The notes: generated by a model not told the origin, from the sequence alone. A DNA stretch of 64,000 nt from Haloferax elongans ATCC BAA-1513 (GCF_000336755.1 NZ_AOLK01000023.1:204971-268970), one strand, 5' to 3'. Positions 35,254-43,999 are shown, numbered from the stretch's first letter. Translations and numbers: made by a program.

Positions 35254-36873
35254 TCAGAGGTGGTCGAGGAGCGTGTCGAGGAGCACCTCGTTTTTGTCAC
35301 CCGAGAACGCCCAGAACATCAGCCCGCCGAGGTTGTTTTCGAGGGCGTAGTCCGTCTTGATGCCGACGGATTTCGGGTTGTCGTAGCTGACGAGTACGTC
35401 CGAGCTACTGGAGTAAATCCACGGGACCTTGGCGGTGTCGTCCCAGTGGTACTCGTACTCGGAACTCGGTTCGAGATTCTGGTTGATGTCCCAGAATTCC
35501 ATGATACCGTTGTCCTGGCCCCACGTTCCGTCTGGAGAGCCGTCGAAGGACTGGTAGAGCCCGCCGTTGTCGCTGCTCGCGACGTTGCCGAAACTCCGGC
35601 CGTAGAACGGAAGCCCCATCGAGAGCTGCGAGCTATCGAAGGCAGTGTTCGCCCAGTAGGTCATCGCAGCGTCAACGTTGAAATCCTGTGCACGCGGCGA
35701 GGGGTCGTTGTCCTTGTAGTACAGCGGACTCTGGTGGTTCGTGTACTCGTCGAAGGCTCCGTGGAAGTCGTAGGTCATGACGTTCAGGAAGTCCAGGAGC
35801 TCCGAGTTCTGCTGGTGGTCGAGTCCCTCGTTTTTCTGCGGGTCGGCCGACAGCGCGGAGGTCAAGAGGTACTCTTGGCCGTCTTCCTTTTCGGCTGCGT
35901 CAAGTTCACTCCGAACCGCAGCGAGGAGGTCGGTGTAGCGCTTCTTGTCGCCGTCGCGGACGATGTTCCCCGACTTGCCGCCACCGCCGGGGTACTCCCA
36001 GTCGATGTCGAGCCCGTCGAAGTTGTGCGCACGCATGATTTCGACGGCGGTCTTCGCGAAGCGCTGGCGACTCGCCTCGGTCTCGGCCGCGTTCGAGAAG
36101 TACTTCGAGTCGTTCCAGCCACCGATAGAGAAGAGGAACTCGGTCGTCGGGTCGTCGACGAGTTCGTCGAATCCGGTATGGTCGTGCCACGACTCAGGTT
36201 CGAGGACTCGCTTCGCCGCGTTCTCGTTGATGTAATCGACCGACCCGTCTTGGTTGACCGTCAGGAAGGCGTAGTTGACGTGGGTGACCTTGTCCAGCGG
36301 GATGTCGCCGGGGGTGTACTCGCGGTCCCACTGCGCCCACTGCATGTAGTAGCCGACGACGCGATTGTCGGTGGGCATCCCGCCATCGCTCGCAGTGATG
36401 ACTTTCGTCGTCGAACCACTCGTGCCGGAGTCGTCTGTGACTGTCAGCTTGACCGTGTACTCGCCCGCCGATTCGAACGTATGAGACACGACTTTCCCGG
36501 ATCCGGTGCTTCCGTCGCCGAAGTCCCAGTCGTACTGGGTCGCGCTGTCGGCCGACCCGCTCGCGTCGAATTCGACCGTTTCACCGGGGTTGATGGCGAG
36601 GTCGCTCGCGGTAAACGAAGCTTTCAACTCGTTTCCGCCGCCCGCTTCCTCGATTTGTTTCCACACGTTTGCGTCGGTGGATGGTTCGTCGCCTTTCGTC
36701 CACCACTTCGCTTCCCAGATATAGCCGTCGTGGGTGACGCGGTCACCGGACGTGTAGGTCGCTTCAGGGTCCCACTTTGGGGGGTTCTCTGCTGCTGCGG
36801 CCGTCCCCGCGCCACCGAGAAGCGCGAGCAAGGCCGACGTGTTCCGTAGGTAATCTCGTCTGCTCTGTTTCAT
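35254..36873 (-). CDS. Secreted GH18 chitinase, classical type, with CBM5/12-like and PKD domains
   Basis: A 539-residue protein, first of the chitinase run. Tat signal SRRDYLRNTSALLALL, CBM5/12-like domain (WDPEATYTSGDRVTHDGYIW), PKD domain (YDWDFGDG), GH18 with FDGLDIDWEYPGG and downstream VMTYDFHG and MFWAFSGD. Nearly identical N-terminal modules in all four proteins point to tandem duplication followed by divergence of the catalytic part. Confidence 0.93.
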   Translation of the reverse strand: MKQSRRDYLRNTSALLALLGGAGTAAAAENPPKWDPEATYTSGDRVTHDGYIWEAKWWTKGDEPSTDANVWKQIEEAGGGNELKASFTASDLAINPGETVEFDASGSADSATQYDWDFGDGSTGSGKVVSHTFESAGEYTVKLTVTDDSGTSGSTTKVITASDGGMPTDNRVVGYYMQWAQWDREYTPGDIPLDKVTHVNYAFLTVNQDGSVDYINENAAKRVLEPESWHDHTGFDELVDDPTTEFLFSIGGWNDSKYFSNAAETEASRQRFAKTAVEIMRAHNFDGLDIDWEYPGGGGKSGNIVRDGDKKRYTDLLAAVRSELDAAEKEDGQEYLLTSALSADPQKNEGLDHQQNSELLDFLNVMTYDFHGAFDEYTNHQSPLYYKDNDPSPRAQDFNVDAAMTYWANTAFDSSQLSMGLPFYGRSFGNVASSDNGGLYQSFDGSPDGTWGQDNGIMEFWDINQNLEPSSEYEYHWDDTAKVPWIYSSSSDVLVSYDNPKSVGIKTDYALENNLGGLMFWAFSGDKNEVLLDTLLDHL

Positions 36874-36956
36874 TGTTCGAGCGGACCGTCCCCGACGACA
36901 CTGCTCCGTGCGCTGTGCCGTCGAACGTATCCTGTTGAGTCAATGTCACACATGCC

Positions 36957-36966
36957 ATAATAAATC
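36957..36966 (-). promoter_or_regulatory. Likely promoter of the chitinase run
   Basis: ataataaatc in the plus strand (minus gatttattat) is the most TATA-like element upstream of the first chitinase; it is about 85 bp from the ATG at 36873, implying a leader of some 55 bases. Confidence 0.35.
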
Positions 36967-38090
36967 TACGGCCAATCATATCCAACTAGACATATTTGTG
37001 GCCCGTATCTCGACGAGCGGTCAGTCAGGGATTGCAGTGGCGTCGAAATGTGAGCGTCTCGGCGTTTCGATTTCGTAATAGTAACAGACTGCAATCGGTG
37101 GTTGTCGGGTCGCGAATTGAGTTCGAATCGGTTGGGGACCGCTATGTCGTACGATTTTGACTACTAGATACCCTCATTCGACGATTCAAGAGTCGCCGCC
37201 GCCGAATCATCGCGACCGAATTTCGAGTAGTTTGTTTCGTAATGCGAAATTATTCTCTATCGGTGGGGAAATCAGTGAGAAAAGAACGTTAGACCATCAG
37301 TCGAGAGTTGTAATTACAGACGTACGCTTGTAATGTCCAGTGTTGGACAGCACTACACGTCGCTGGTCGCGACAGCACACGAGTCGATTCTGGCACTGTT
37401 TCAGCGTGCGGAGAGTGTTACGAGCGTATGCCCGTAATGGCGCTTGACAACCCAATGTATAAGAAAACGTAATACTAATTTATTTAATCGGGTATCTGCC
37501 GCAGCTCTAAAATTAGACAGACAGCAGTACTACTAAATTTTCCGATAATATTGGTGCTTCGCCGTCAGTTCACAACCACACGTACAGAGCATCTTTCCGG
37601 TCAGTTCCGACTACCGAGGAAGCCAGTCGATGGTTGAAACCAACTTTCTCGGCAGTTCAGGCGGAGAAACGACTCAACAGTGGGTCAGGGAGTTTCAGAA
37701 CAGACATCAGTTGCTCGTTCGCCTTGACACAGCACTTATTGGCTGTCTGTGTCTGCTTGGGAAGCCATACTGTGCTATTCAAGTAGTCGTTGGCAGTCCA
37801 CCGTCAGTACACCCTCAAACACATAAACAAATAGATAGAGGTTGAATCAGCTAAATTTCCAGTTATATATCCAGTGCGTTATTTTAAACTCATTTGGAGT
37901 TGTTATTCGGTCGTCGTTCACGTCGATTCAGCGTCCCAGACACCCAGTCGATTGGCGGTCGACGCTGAACACCCCGGGCAAACACTTCGCCACGTATCTG
38001 GGCCAGAACGGCACCCCAACCGAACCTTGATAAGAGCTAGCACGACCACCGACACCGTTTTTCCTTCAGATTACGTACCGGCCGGTACCG
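36967..38090. other. AT-rich gene-poor stretch, right flank of the chitin cluster
   Basis: About 1.1 kb of lower-GC DNA. Small open frames occur: 37333-37437 (34 codons, a plausible amphipathic helix) and 37630-37845 (71 codons). Neither has a supporting family or promoter, and they may be remnants of mobile genes. A 9-bp inverted repeat ttcagcgtc/gacgctgaa (37927-37935 and 37961-37969) could form a hairpin. No tRNA gene is visible. Confidence 0.55.
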
Positions 38091-38702
38091 ATGATGGCCA
38101 CCACTCACGCCCTCGCGGGTGTCGCTCTCGGCACCGCCGTGTGGGCGTTGGTCCCCGAGGCCGGGATTATCCCGGTTCTTGCGGCCGCTCTCGGCGGCCT
38201 GTTCCCGGACTTCGACCTGTACGCCGGGCACCGAAAGACCCTCCACTTCCCCGTCTACTTCAGCGCACTCGCCGTGCCCGCGCTGGCAGTGGCCGCGGTG
38301 AATCCGACTACGACTAGCCTCGCCGTCGCGTTGTTCCTCGCGGCAGCCGCCGTCCACTCCGCCTCCGACGTTCTCGGCGGCGGACTCGAACTCAAGCCGT
38401 GGCTCGGCACGTCCGACCGCGCGGTCTACGACCACTGGAACGGACGCTGGCTGAAGCCCAAGCGACTGATTCGCTACGATGGCTCGCCCGAAGACCTCGC
38501 GTTGACGCTCGTGCTGGCGGTCCCGCCAGTCGTCGTCTTCGATGGTATCGTCGAGCTACTCGTCATCGCTGCAGTCGCCATCTCGGGAGTCTACGTCCTC
38601 CTTCGGAAGCCGATGGTCGTCGTGGCCGAGCGGCTCGTCGCGGCGATGCCCGACCACGTCCTCGACCACGTGCCGGAGCGGTTCGTCCGCGACCTGCGGT
38701 AG
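38091..38702 (+). CDS. Membrane-bound metal-dependent hydrolase (YdjM/DUF457 type)
   Basis: A 203-residue multi-helix membrane protein. His and Asp residues typical of the family occur in MATTHALAGVALG, GLFPDFDLYAGHRKTLHFPVYFSAL (split around DFD) and HSASDVLGG. YdjM-type proteins are predicted metal-dependent phospholipid or nucleotide hydrolases, but the activity is not established. ATG 38091 or 38094 can start it. Confidence 0.75.
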   Translation: MMATTHALAGVALGTAVWALVPEAGIIPVLAAALGGLFPDFDLYAGHRKTLHFPVYFSALAVPALAVAAVNPTTTSLAVALFLAAAAVHSASDVLGGGLELKPWLGTSDRAVYDHWNGRWLKPKRLIRYDGSPEDLALTLVLAVPPVVVFDGIVELLVIAAVAISGVYVLLRKPMVVVAERLVAAMPDHVLDHVPERFVRDLR

Positions 38703-38750
38703 TCGACTCCAACACGCCGTTTTCGATTCGCGTCTCCGACTCCCGACTGC

Positions 38751-40076
38751 TTAGTCCGTCGGCTCGGCTTGTTCCACCGCTGCCGACTCGACTCGGGATT
38801 CGCTTCGGTGGAGCAGATATGCACACGCGATGGCGACGACGCCCGCAGCGGCGGCGATGCCGAAGGCGACACGGTAGCCCGCTGGCGTGTAGACCCGCGC
38901 GCCAGCAACGGTCTCGCCGGTCCAGTAGGTGTCGAGCGCGTAGCCCATCACCGCCGGAAACACCGCGGCCCCGAAGTACCCGAGGCTGTTTATCGCGCCG
39001 GTCGCGGTCGCACTCGCTTCCGCCTCGTGGCGCTCCTTGGCGACGGTGAAGGCGATGACGACACCACCCATGACGAACAGGGCGGCGAAGAGCAGTCCCC
39101 CGGCGACGAGCAACGGCGGTGTGACAAGAAGGAAGATGAGGCCGTACGCGACGGTGAAGACCACACACGACCCGAGGATGAAGAGCGTACGATGACCGAA
39201 TCGGTCGGAGAGCGACCCCATGAGCGGCGACCCGAGCAGGAAGCCGACGTTGCCGACGAAGACGAACATCGAGGCTGTCTGGACCGATACGTCGTAGAGG
39301 TCTGCGATGTACGGAACGCCCCAGAGTCCGAGGACGGTGAAGTTAGTCCCGATAACCAGAAAAAGCATCGTACCCATCAGCCACGTCTCACGCTCTTTGA
39401 GGACTCGTTTCGTGTTCTCGACGACGGTAGCAAATTCGACGTCCGACGTCGGCGGCTCGACGCCGTCGAGTGGCTCGAAACCCGCGTCTCGGGGGCGGTC
39501 ACGGACTCCGACGTACGTCAGCACCGCGAGTCCGACCCCGATGACACCCACTCCGAGAAGGACCATCCGCCACTCTGCCTGCTCGATTGCGATGGCTAAG
39601 GGAGTCGTCGCGAGCACGCCACCCAAGCCTGCTGCTGCGACCGTCCACCCAGTCATGGTGGCGAACTCGTCCGGGCGGTACCAGTTGGCGAGGAACCGAA
39701 GCGTGGCCGTATAGAGGACGCTCCCGCCCAATCCGAGAAGCGCCCGCGAGGCAAACGCCAATCCGTAGGTCGGTGCGAGCGCGAATCCGAACACCCCGAA
39801 GGCCATCACACCCAATCCCGCGGCAGCGACTCGGCGCGACCCTGCTCTGTCGACGAGGATACCCGCCGGGAGTTGCAGTCCTGCGTAGATGTAGAAAAAC
39901 GAGGCGTGCAGCAATCCGAGTTCTGCACCGGTCGTGTCGAACGCCCGCGAGAGGTCGTCCGCGAGGACGGCCGACGTGACTCTGTGGAAACTGACGAGCA
40001 TGAATCCGACTGCCAACAGCACCCACAACACCCAGCGCCAGCGTGTCGGATTCGACCGCAGCGAGAACCGTGCCAT
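38751..40076 (-). CDS. MFS transporter
   Basis: A 441-residue protein with 12 predicted membrane helices. The loop motif between helices 2 and 3 reads GILVDRAGSRRVAA, and the equivalent in the second half is GSLSDRFGHRTLF. It belongs broadly with anion/nitrate-type or glucarate-type MFS proteins; the substrate cannot be assigned. It converges on the membrane hydrolase gene with a 48-bp gap. Confidence 0.88.
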   Translation of the reverse strand: MARFSLRSNPTRWRWVLWVLLAVGFMLVSFHRVTSAVLADDLSRAFDTTGAELGLLHASFFYIYAGLQLPAGILVDRAGSRRVAAAGLGVMAFGVFGFALAPTYGLAFASRALLGLGGSVLYTATLRFLANWYRPDEFATMTGWTVAAAGLGGVLATTPLAIAIEQAEWRMVLLGVGVIGVGLAVLTYVGVRDRPRDAGFEPLDGVEPPTSDVEFATVVENTKRVLKERETWLMGTMLFLVIGTNFTVLGLWGVPYIADLYDVSVQTASMFVFVGNVGFLLGSPLMGSLSDRFGHRTLFILGSCVVFTVAYGLIFLLVTPPLLVAGGLLFAALFVMGGVVIAFTVAKERHEAEASATATGAINSLGYFGAAVFPAVMGYALDTYWTGETVAGARVYTPAGYRVAFGIAAAAGVVAIACAYLLHRSESRVESAAVEQAEPTD

Positions 40077-40226
40077 GGCTCACGTGACAATCTGTGCGTG
40101 TAAATGTCTATCGTGGAAACACGTGCGACGAGTGAAAACGCGTGCAACGAGCCGGTTCCGGACGGTATCGAGTTGTTCGTCAGCCGAGAATAAACAGGCT
40201 GGTCGGGGTGGGTCGTCAGCCCATCG

Positions 40227-40786
40227 CTACCGCCGTTTCACGGTCGCTTCGATGTCCGTCTCGGGCCTAAGCTGGAGCGACGGCGTGAACGTCAGCGGGC
40301 CGTCCATCGAAACGTCCAATTCGACCCTATCGAGTATCGTTGCCAATATGAGCGTCAGTTCGGTGCGGGCGAAGTGCATCCCGACGCAATTGCGAGGCCC
40401 GGCGCTGAAGGGGAAGTAGGCGTACCCCGGGCGGGACTCGGGTTCTTGCCACCGCGACGGGTCGAACGTCGTCGGCTCGTCCCAGTATCGCTCGTCTCGG
40501 TGGACCGGCCACTGCGGAAGCAAGAACTGTGCCCCCGCCGGAAGGTCGTAGCCAGCAAGCGTCACCGGCTCGGTCGCCTGCCGTGTCACCGCAAGCGTCG
40601 GTGGGTAGAGCCGTAACGTCTCGGACACGACGTTTCGAGTCTGTTCGAGTTCGGCGTACGCCCCGCTCGCCGACACATCGCCCCGACCGGGTCTCGGGAG
40701 AATGCGGGCCCGTTTCCGAGTATCGGAACGCCGGACGGGGTCGGTGGGGACGATTCGTCTCCGGCGCTCGTGCCGTGTGCCGTCAT
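40227..40786 (-). pseudogene. Cytochrome P450, internally deleted remnant
   Basis: The C-terminal ~140 residues are a clear P450: ExxR helix ETLRLYPP, and the haem-binding loop FSAGPRNCVGMHFA with its Cys. At 40786, in another frame, a typical P450 N-terminus occurs (TPSGVPILGNGPAFSRDPVG). Only about 25 codons separate the two, against roughly 250 in an intact enzyme, and the frame changes between them. The oxygen-binding I helix is missing, so the gene cannot make a working P450. Confidence 0.75.
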
Positions 40787-40876
40787 ACATGTCTCTTCGA
40801 GGGCGAGTGTGTTCGATACTACGGCGAAGCTCCTAGCTTCTTTTTATACTCGGTCGCATAGCTTCGGAGGACTGAC

Positions 40877-41554
40877 ATGCGATATATCGACCTTCGGCTC
40901 TCCTTGCCGGATTGGATGCTCCATCCGATACAGGAGTTCATTCGTACGGAGGACATCGTCCGGTACGAGGAGATGCTCACCTGGCGCGTCCGCCCCGACG
41001 AGGGTATCGAATACGCGCTCTACTACATCGAAGCGGAGTTAGCACCGTACCGAAGGGCAGTCCGCGAGATTGAGACGGTTATCGACTGTCGAATCACCCC
41101 CATCGACGACGACTCCGCGTACGTCTGGGCCTGCGAGGAGACCCGCCCCGAGACGCGGGCGTGGCGCGAAGCCTTCGCCGACCGGCAACTCATCGTCGTG
41201 CCCCCAGTCCGGTTCGACGACACGGCCGCGATGGAGATGACGATTGTCGGCGACGGCAGCGACATCCGCGACCTGCTCGAAACGATGCCCTCGGAAGTCG
41301 ACGTGACGGTCAACGAAATCGGCACCTACGACCGCCGTGGCGGGACGCTTGCCGGGACACTAACTGACCGTCAGTTGGCGGCTGTGAGTACGGCACTCGA
41401 ACTGGGGTATTACGAAGTTCCACGTGAGGCGACGCTTGCGGACGTTGCAGCAGAATTGGCGTGTGCGGAGAGTACGGCGTCGGTGTTGCTTCGGCGGGCC
41501 GAACGGGATGTGCTCTCTCGGGTGTTGCGTCGGTATGGGGGTGTTGGTGGGTGA
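40877..41554 (+). CDS. Bacterio-opsin activator-type HTH regulator (HTH-10)
   Basis: A 225-residue regulator of the large haloarchaeal Bat-like group. An N-terminal beta-rich sensing region (residues 1-~150) is followed by the HTH-10 domain (LTDRQLAAVSTALELGYYEVPRE, with ATLADVAAELACAESTASVLLRRAE), in which the paired helices contact DNA. Its target is unknown; the divergently oriented P450 remnant next to it might once have been one. Confidence 0.85.
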   Translation: MRYIDLRLSLPDWMLHPIQEFIRTEDIVRYEEMLTWRVRPDEGIEYALYYIEAELAPYRRAVREIETVIDCRITPIDDDSAYVWACEETRPETRAWREAFADRQLIVVPPVRFDDTAAMEMTIVGDGSDIRDLLETMPSEVDVTVNEIGTYDRRGGTLAGTLTDRQLAAVSTALELGYYEVPREATLADVAAELACAESTASVLLRRAERDVLSRVLRRYGGVGG

Positions 41555-41645
41555 GTTTGTGGCAGGAAAGTGATGATCACCCAGCAATTGCTCCATCGCT
41601 TCGTTGACTAGTTCAGGGTTCTATTGTGCTGCCAAGGAGGCTACT

Positions 41646-42200
41646 TCACGCCGTTTTTAGCATGGATTCCACTTCGGAAATCTGGTTCGAGAAACCACCC
41701 TTTGCGACGCCAAATTCACTCGCCTTCTGCTGGAACTCTTGTGCACACTGCAGGAGTGACTTACAAAGTTCCTCAGCATTGACGACGTAGCCCCGTGAAC
41801 TCTTCGGTGTCGGATAGGGAACATCAAGGCTTGAATCGATTTGTTCACGAGTCTGGAACGCAACTCGGACCGTCTCGTCACCGACTGGTTCGAATACAAA
41901 ATAGGACCGGTGGCCTTCCAGAAGGTATTCCACAGTGTCATACCTTTCAACATCTCCTGAATAGAGCCGCACCCCAATCTCTAACAGTGCAGGCAAATCA
42001 AGAGCAAGGAAGTCCCCGACAAACTCGGGAGCCCAGTCATTCCAAGACTTCTCCGCCTCGTTTTCGTATGTGTTGATGCGGGTTCCACCAGCGGTAATCT
42101 TAATCGCGCCACCACCGGTCGATATCATCTCAGGGCCATCAGCAGTTACAATGCTCACTTCAACTGGTCCATCGGTCTCTGTTTTTGTTGGTGTACTCAT
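41646..42200 (-). CDS. Candidate immunity protein of the DUF4157 module
   Basis: A 184-residue cytosolic protein with no family I recognise. It has a beta-rich first half (VEVSIVTADGPEMISTGGG) and a helical C-terminus (SLLQCAQEFQQKASEF). Its start overlaps the end of the DUF4157 gene by 4 bp (ATGA), so the two are translationally coupled. A small unrelated gene directly after a polymorphic toxin gene is the standard position for an immunity protein; here that role is inference. Base composition is AT-richer than flanking genes. Confidence 0.6.
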   Translation of the reverse strand: MSTPTKTETDGPVEVSIVTADGPEMISTGGGAIKITAGGTRINTYENEAEKSWNDWAPEFVGDFLALDLPALLEIGVRLYSGDVERYDTVEYLLEGHRSYFVFEPVGDETVRVAFQTREQIDSSLDVPYPTPKSSRGYVVNAEELCKSLLQCAQEFQQKASEFGVAKGGFSNQISEVESMLKTA

Positions 42201-43354
42201 GGTAACTCCTCCACGCCATCTCCATCTACTGGATATGCTGTTACGATTTGCCCACTGCTATCGTATACAATTTTGACACACTCGATTCCAGATGGTAACT
42301 CTGTCCCATCGTATTTGACCGTTCGATATCCGTTGGCCTGGATTGAAATATCCTCTTCTGAGGCACCGTGAATTGCATTCTCGATTATACTCGTAATCGT
42401 TGACTCATCCACCTGACTGGGGAATGCCGTGGCACTTCGTTCTGTACTAATTTCCGAACCAGGATCGATAGGCCACTCTCCAGAAGCATCTGGATGAACG
42501 TGCCGTGCCACAATATGCTTCCAGTCATGAACTCCCTTATCAAATGTCGTTCCCGCTTCCCACCTATCTGTCTGTAGTAAGAGAGCCAATTCCCGAGGGA
42601 GTTGTTCCTCCGGTCCGGGGGCGTACATCGCTGTTTTCACGTCCTCGACCGTGAAATCGGCGTTTTCTTCGAGCTTCTGGCGCAGCCACGTCTCATTTAT
42701 TTCTTCCAGTGTCTCCTCAAGATCGCCTTCGAACGCCTCGTCACCTGGATATCGGTCTGTGTTTTGAACTACCTCTCGGAGTTTATCTACGATTTCCTCG
42801 TGTTTCGGCATCCTGTGAATGCCTGACTGTCCATTCTGCTGACGAACGTGTGTTAGCTCGTGGGCTAACAGATATTGTCCTTCGGCCGAAGTCGGATCGT
42901 ATTCACCATGATTGAACGCGATGTGATTCCCGGCGGTGAACGCACGAGCGTTGATGTCTTCACAGGCTTTCGCAGCCCGTGGTCCGGTGTGAATCCGTAC
43001 ATCGCCGAGGGAATCACCCATGCGCTCTTCCATCGCGTGCTGAATCGAGGTGTCGAGTTGTCTCCCCGGCGAGGAGATTACGTCCCGAACCGAATCAGAG
43101 ACCTGCGTGTCGCCAGCTTTCGACGCCTCATGGTGGGCACCACGGCTACGCTGAACTGATTTCGCGTTTCGGCGTTCGATATCCGTCGGAACTTCCGCGG
43201 GGCGCTTCTTCTGACGCTCGCGGAACGCGCGCATATCGCGTGGCTTCCCCATCGTCTCGATAGTCATCCCCTCATCGGCCCACTGCTGTACTTGGTTCGC
43301 GCCGTGGCTCTGGACAAGACGCTGGACAATGACCTCCTGCCCATCCATGTACAT
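42197..43354 (-). CDS. DUF4157 (eCIS core domain) protein with C-terminal nuclease-like toxin domain
   Basis: A 385-residue protein. Residues ~95-180 form DUF4157, the domain marking cargo of extracellular contractile injection systems, with zinc motif HELTH at 165-169 and VRIHTGPRAAKACEDINARA before it. The C-terminal ~190 residues contain KHIVARH (279-285) and GQIVTAYP (368-375), a pairing seen in EndoU/BECR-type RNase toxins. No other injection-system genes are nearby. The frame stays open for about 48 codons upstream of ATG 43354 without a start codon, so the 5' end may be altered. Lower GC and position beside tRNA-Thr suggest transfer. Confidence 0.75.
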   Translation of the reverse strand: MYMDGQEVIVQRLVQSHGANQVQQWADEGMTIETMGKPRDMRAFRERQKKRPAEVPTDIERRNAKSVQRSRGAHHEASKAGDTQVSDSVRDVISSPGRQLDTSIQHAMEERMGDSLGDVRIHTGPRAAKACEDINARAFTAGNHIAFNHGEYDPTSAEGQYLLAHELTHVRQQNGQSGIHRMPKHEEIVDKLREVVQNTDRYPGDEAFEGDLEETLEEINETWLRQKLEENADFTVEDVKTAMYAPGPEEQLPRELALLLQTDRWEAGTTFDKGVHDWKHIVARHVHPDASGEWPIDPGSEISTERSATAFPSQVDESTITSIIENAIHGASEEDISIQANGYRTVKYDGTELPSGIECVKIVYDSSGQIVTAYPVDGDGVEELP

Positions 43355-43849
43355 GTCGAGTCCAAAGCGCCGTTCACACTCCTGTGGTGTACGAAGCCTG
43401 CTATTCCGGCCTCGGTCAGGTCTCGTGCCTTGTGTTAGCTCTTGGATTGTGGGAACAGACGAAGACCGATTATTCTCCCTTGTCTGCTCATCTGCAGATC
43501 AAAATCCCATCTCCCAAATTGTTTGACACTAATCAGTATAATTCCTCCCTTATCAGTCCAACAGTTTGTCTCGTCTATCATGGCAGTCTCGGGGAGAATC
43601 TTCACCATCAAAGGGTTGAGCCGTCTGGTGGGGAAGTGACGATTGCAGAATGAAGTGACACCACAGTAGTGGGAACCACATGAAGAATCAACGTGCAAGC
43701 CCCCGTGAGAATCTGGGCTTGAGGGCCGGGATTTGAACTCACTCGCAAATCGAAGATTTGCTCGCTGCTCAACTCCCGCGTGACTCACACGAATTTCTCG
43801 TCCCGCGGCGCGACGAGACGCACCGCTCAAAGTGTAGAAATTCGAGAAG
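43355..43849. other. Low-GC spacer between DUF4157 gene and tRNA-Thr
   Basis: Some 500 bp without a supported gene. The first ~145 bp continue the DUF4157 reading frame upstream without a start codon. Around 43728-43747 a copy of the tRNA-Thr T-arm occurs on the minus strand (gttcaaatcccggcc shared). A short inverted repeat (gcaaatcgaagatttgc, 43745-43761) and an AT-rich block at 43511-43560 are also visible. Confidence 0.5.
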
Positions 43850-43921
43850 AGCCTAGGCCGGGATTTGAACCCGGGCTCTCGTCCTTACCAAGGACGCGCT
43901 TTACCGCTAAGCTACCCAGGC
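43850..43921 (-). tRNA. tRNA-Thr (anticodon GGT)
   Basis: On the minus strand the cloverleaf is complete: acceptor GCCTGGG pairing with CCTAGGC (one G-U), D-arm around GCTTAGCGGTAAAGC, anticodon stem CGTCC/GGACG with loop TTGGTAA (anticodon GGT), variable AGAGC-type loop, and T-arm CCGGG-TTCAAAT-CCCGG. The discriminator would be T. The 3' end faces the DUF4157 module, the usual side for integrated elements. Confidence 0.93.
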
Positions 43922-43999
43922 ACGCATTCCTTCGTTGTCCGGGTTACTCTTTAGGGGTTTCGATTCGAATCGACCCGGAACCGTGGTAGCGTATGTCGA

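Noticed and set aside
35227..36849. Plus-strand gene opposite the chitinase
   Set aside because: Mirror frame caused by codon bias; the minus strand has signal peptide and GH18 motifs.
37333..37437. 34-codon gene in the AT-rich flank
   Set aside because: Plausible helix but no homology that I recognise and no partner gene.
37630..37845. 71-codon gene in the AT-rich flank
   Set aside because: No recognisable domain, no acidic bias and no promoter; more likely chance or a decayed gene. Mentioned in the flank entry only.
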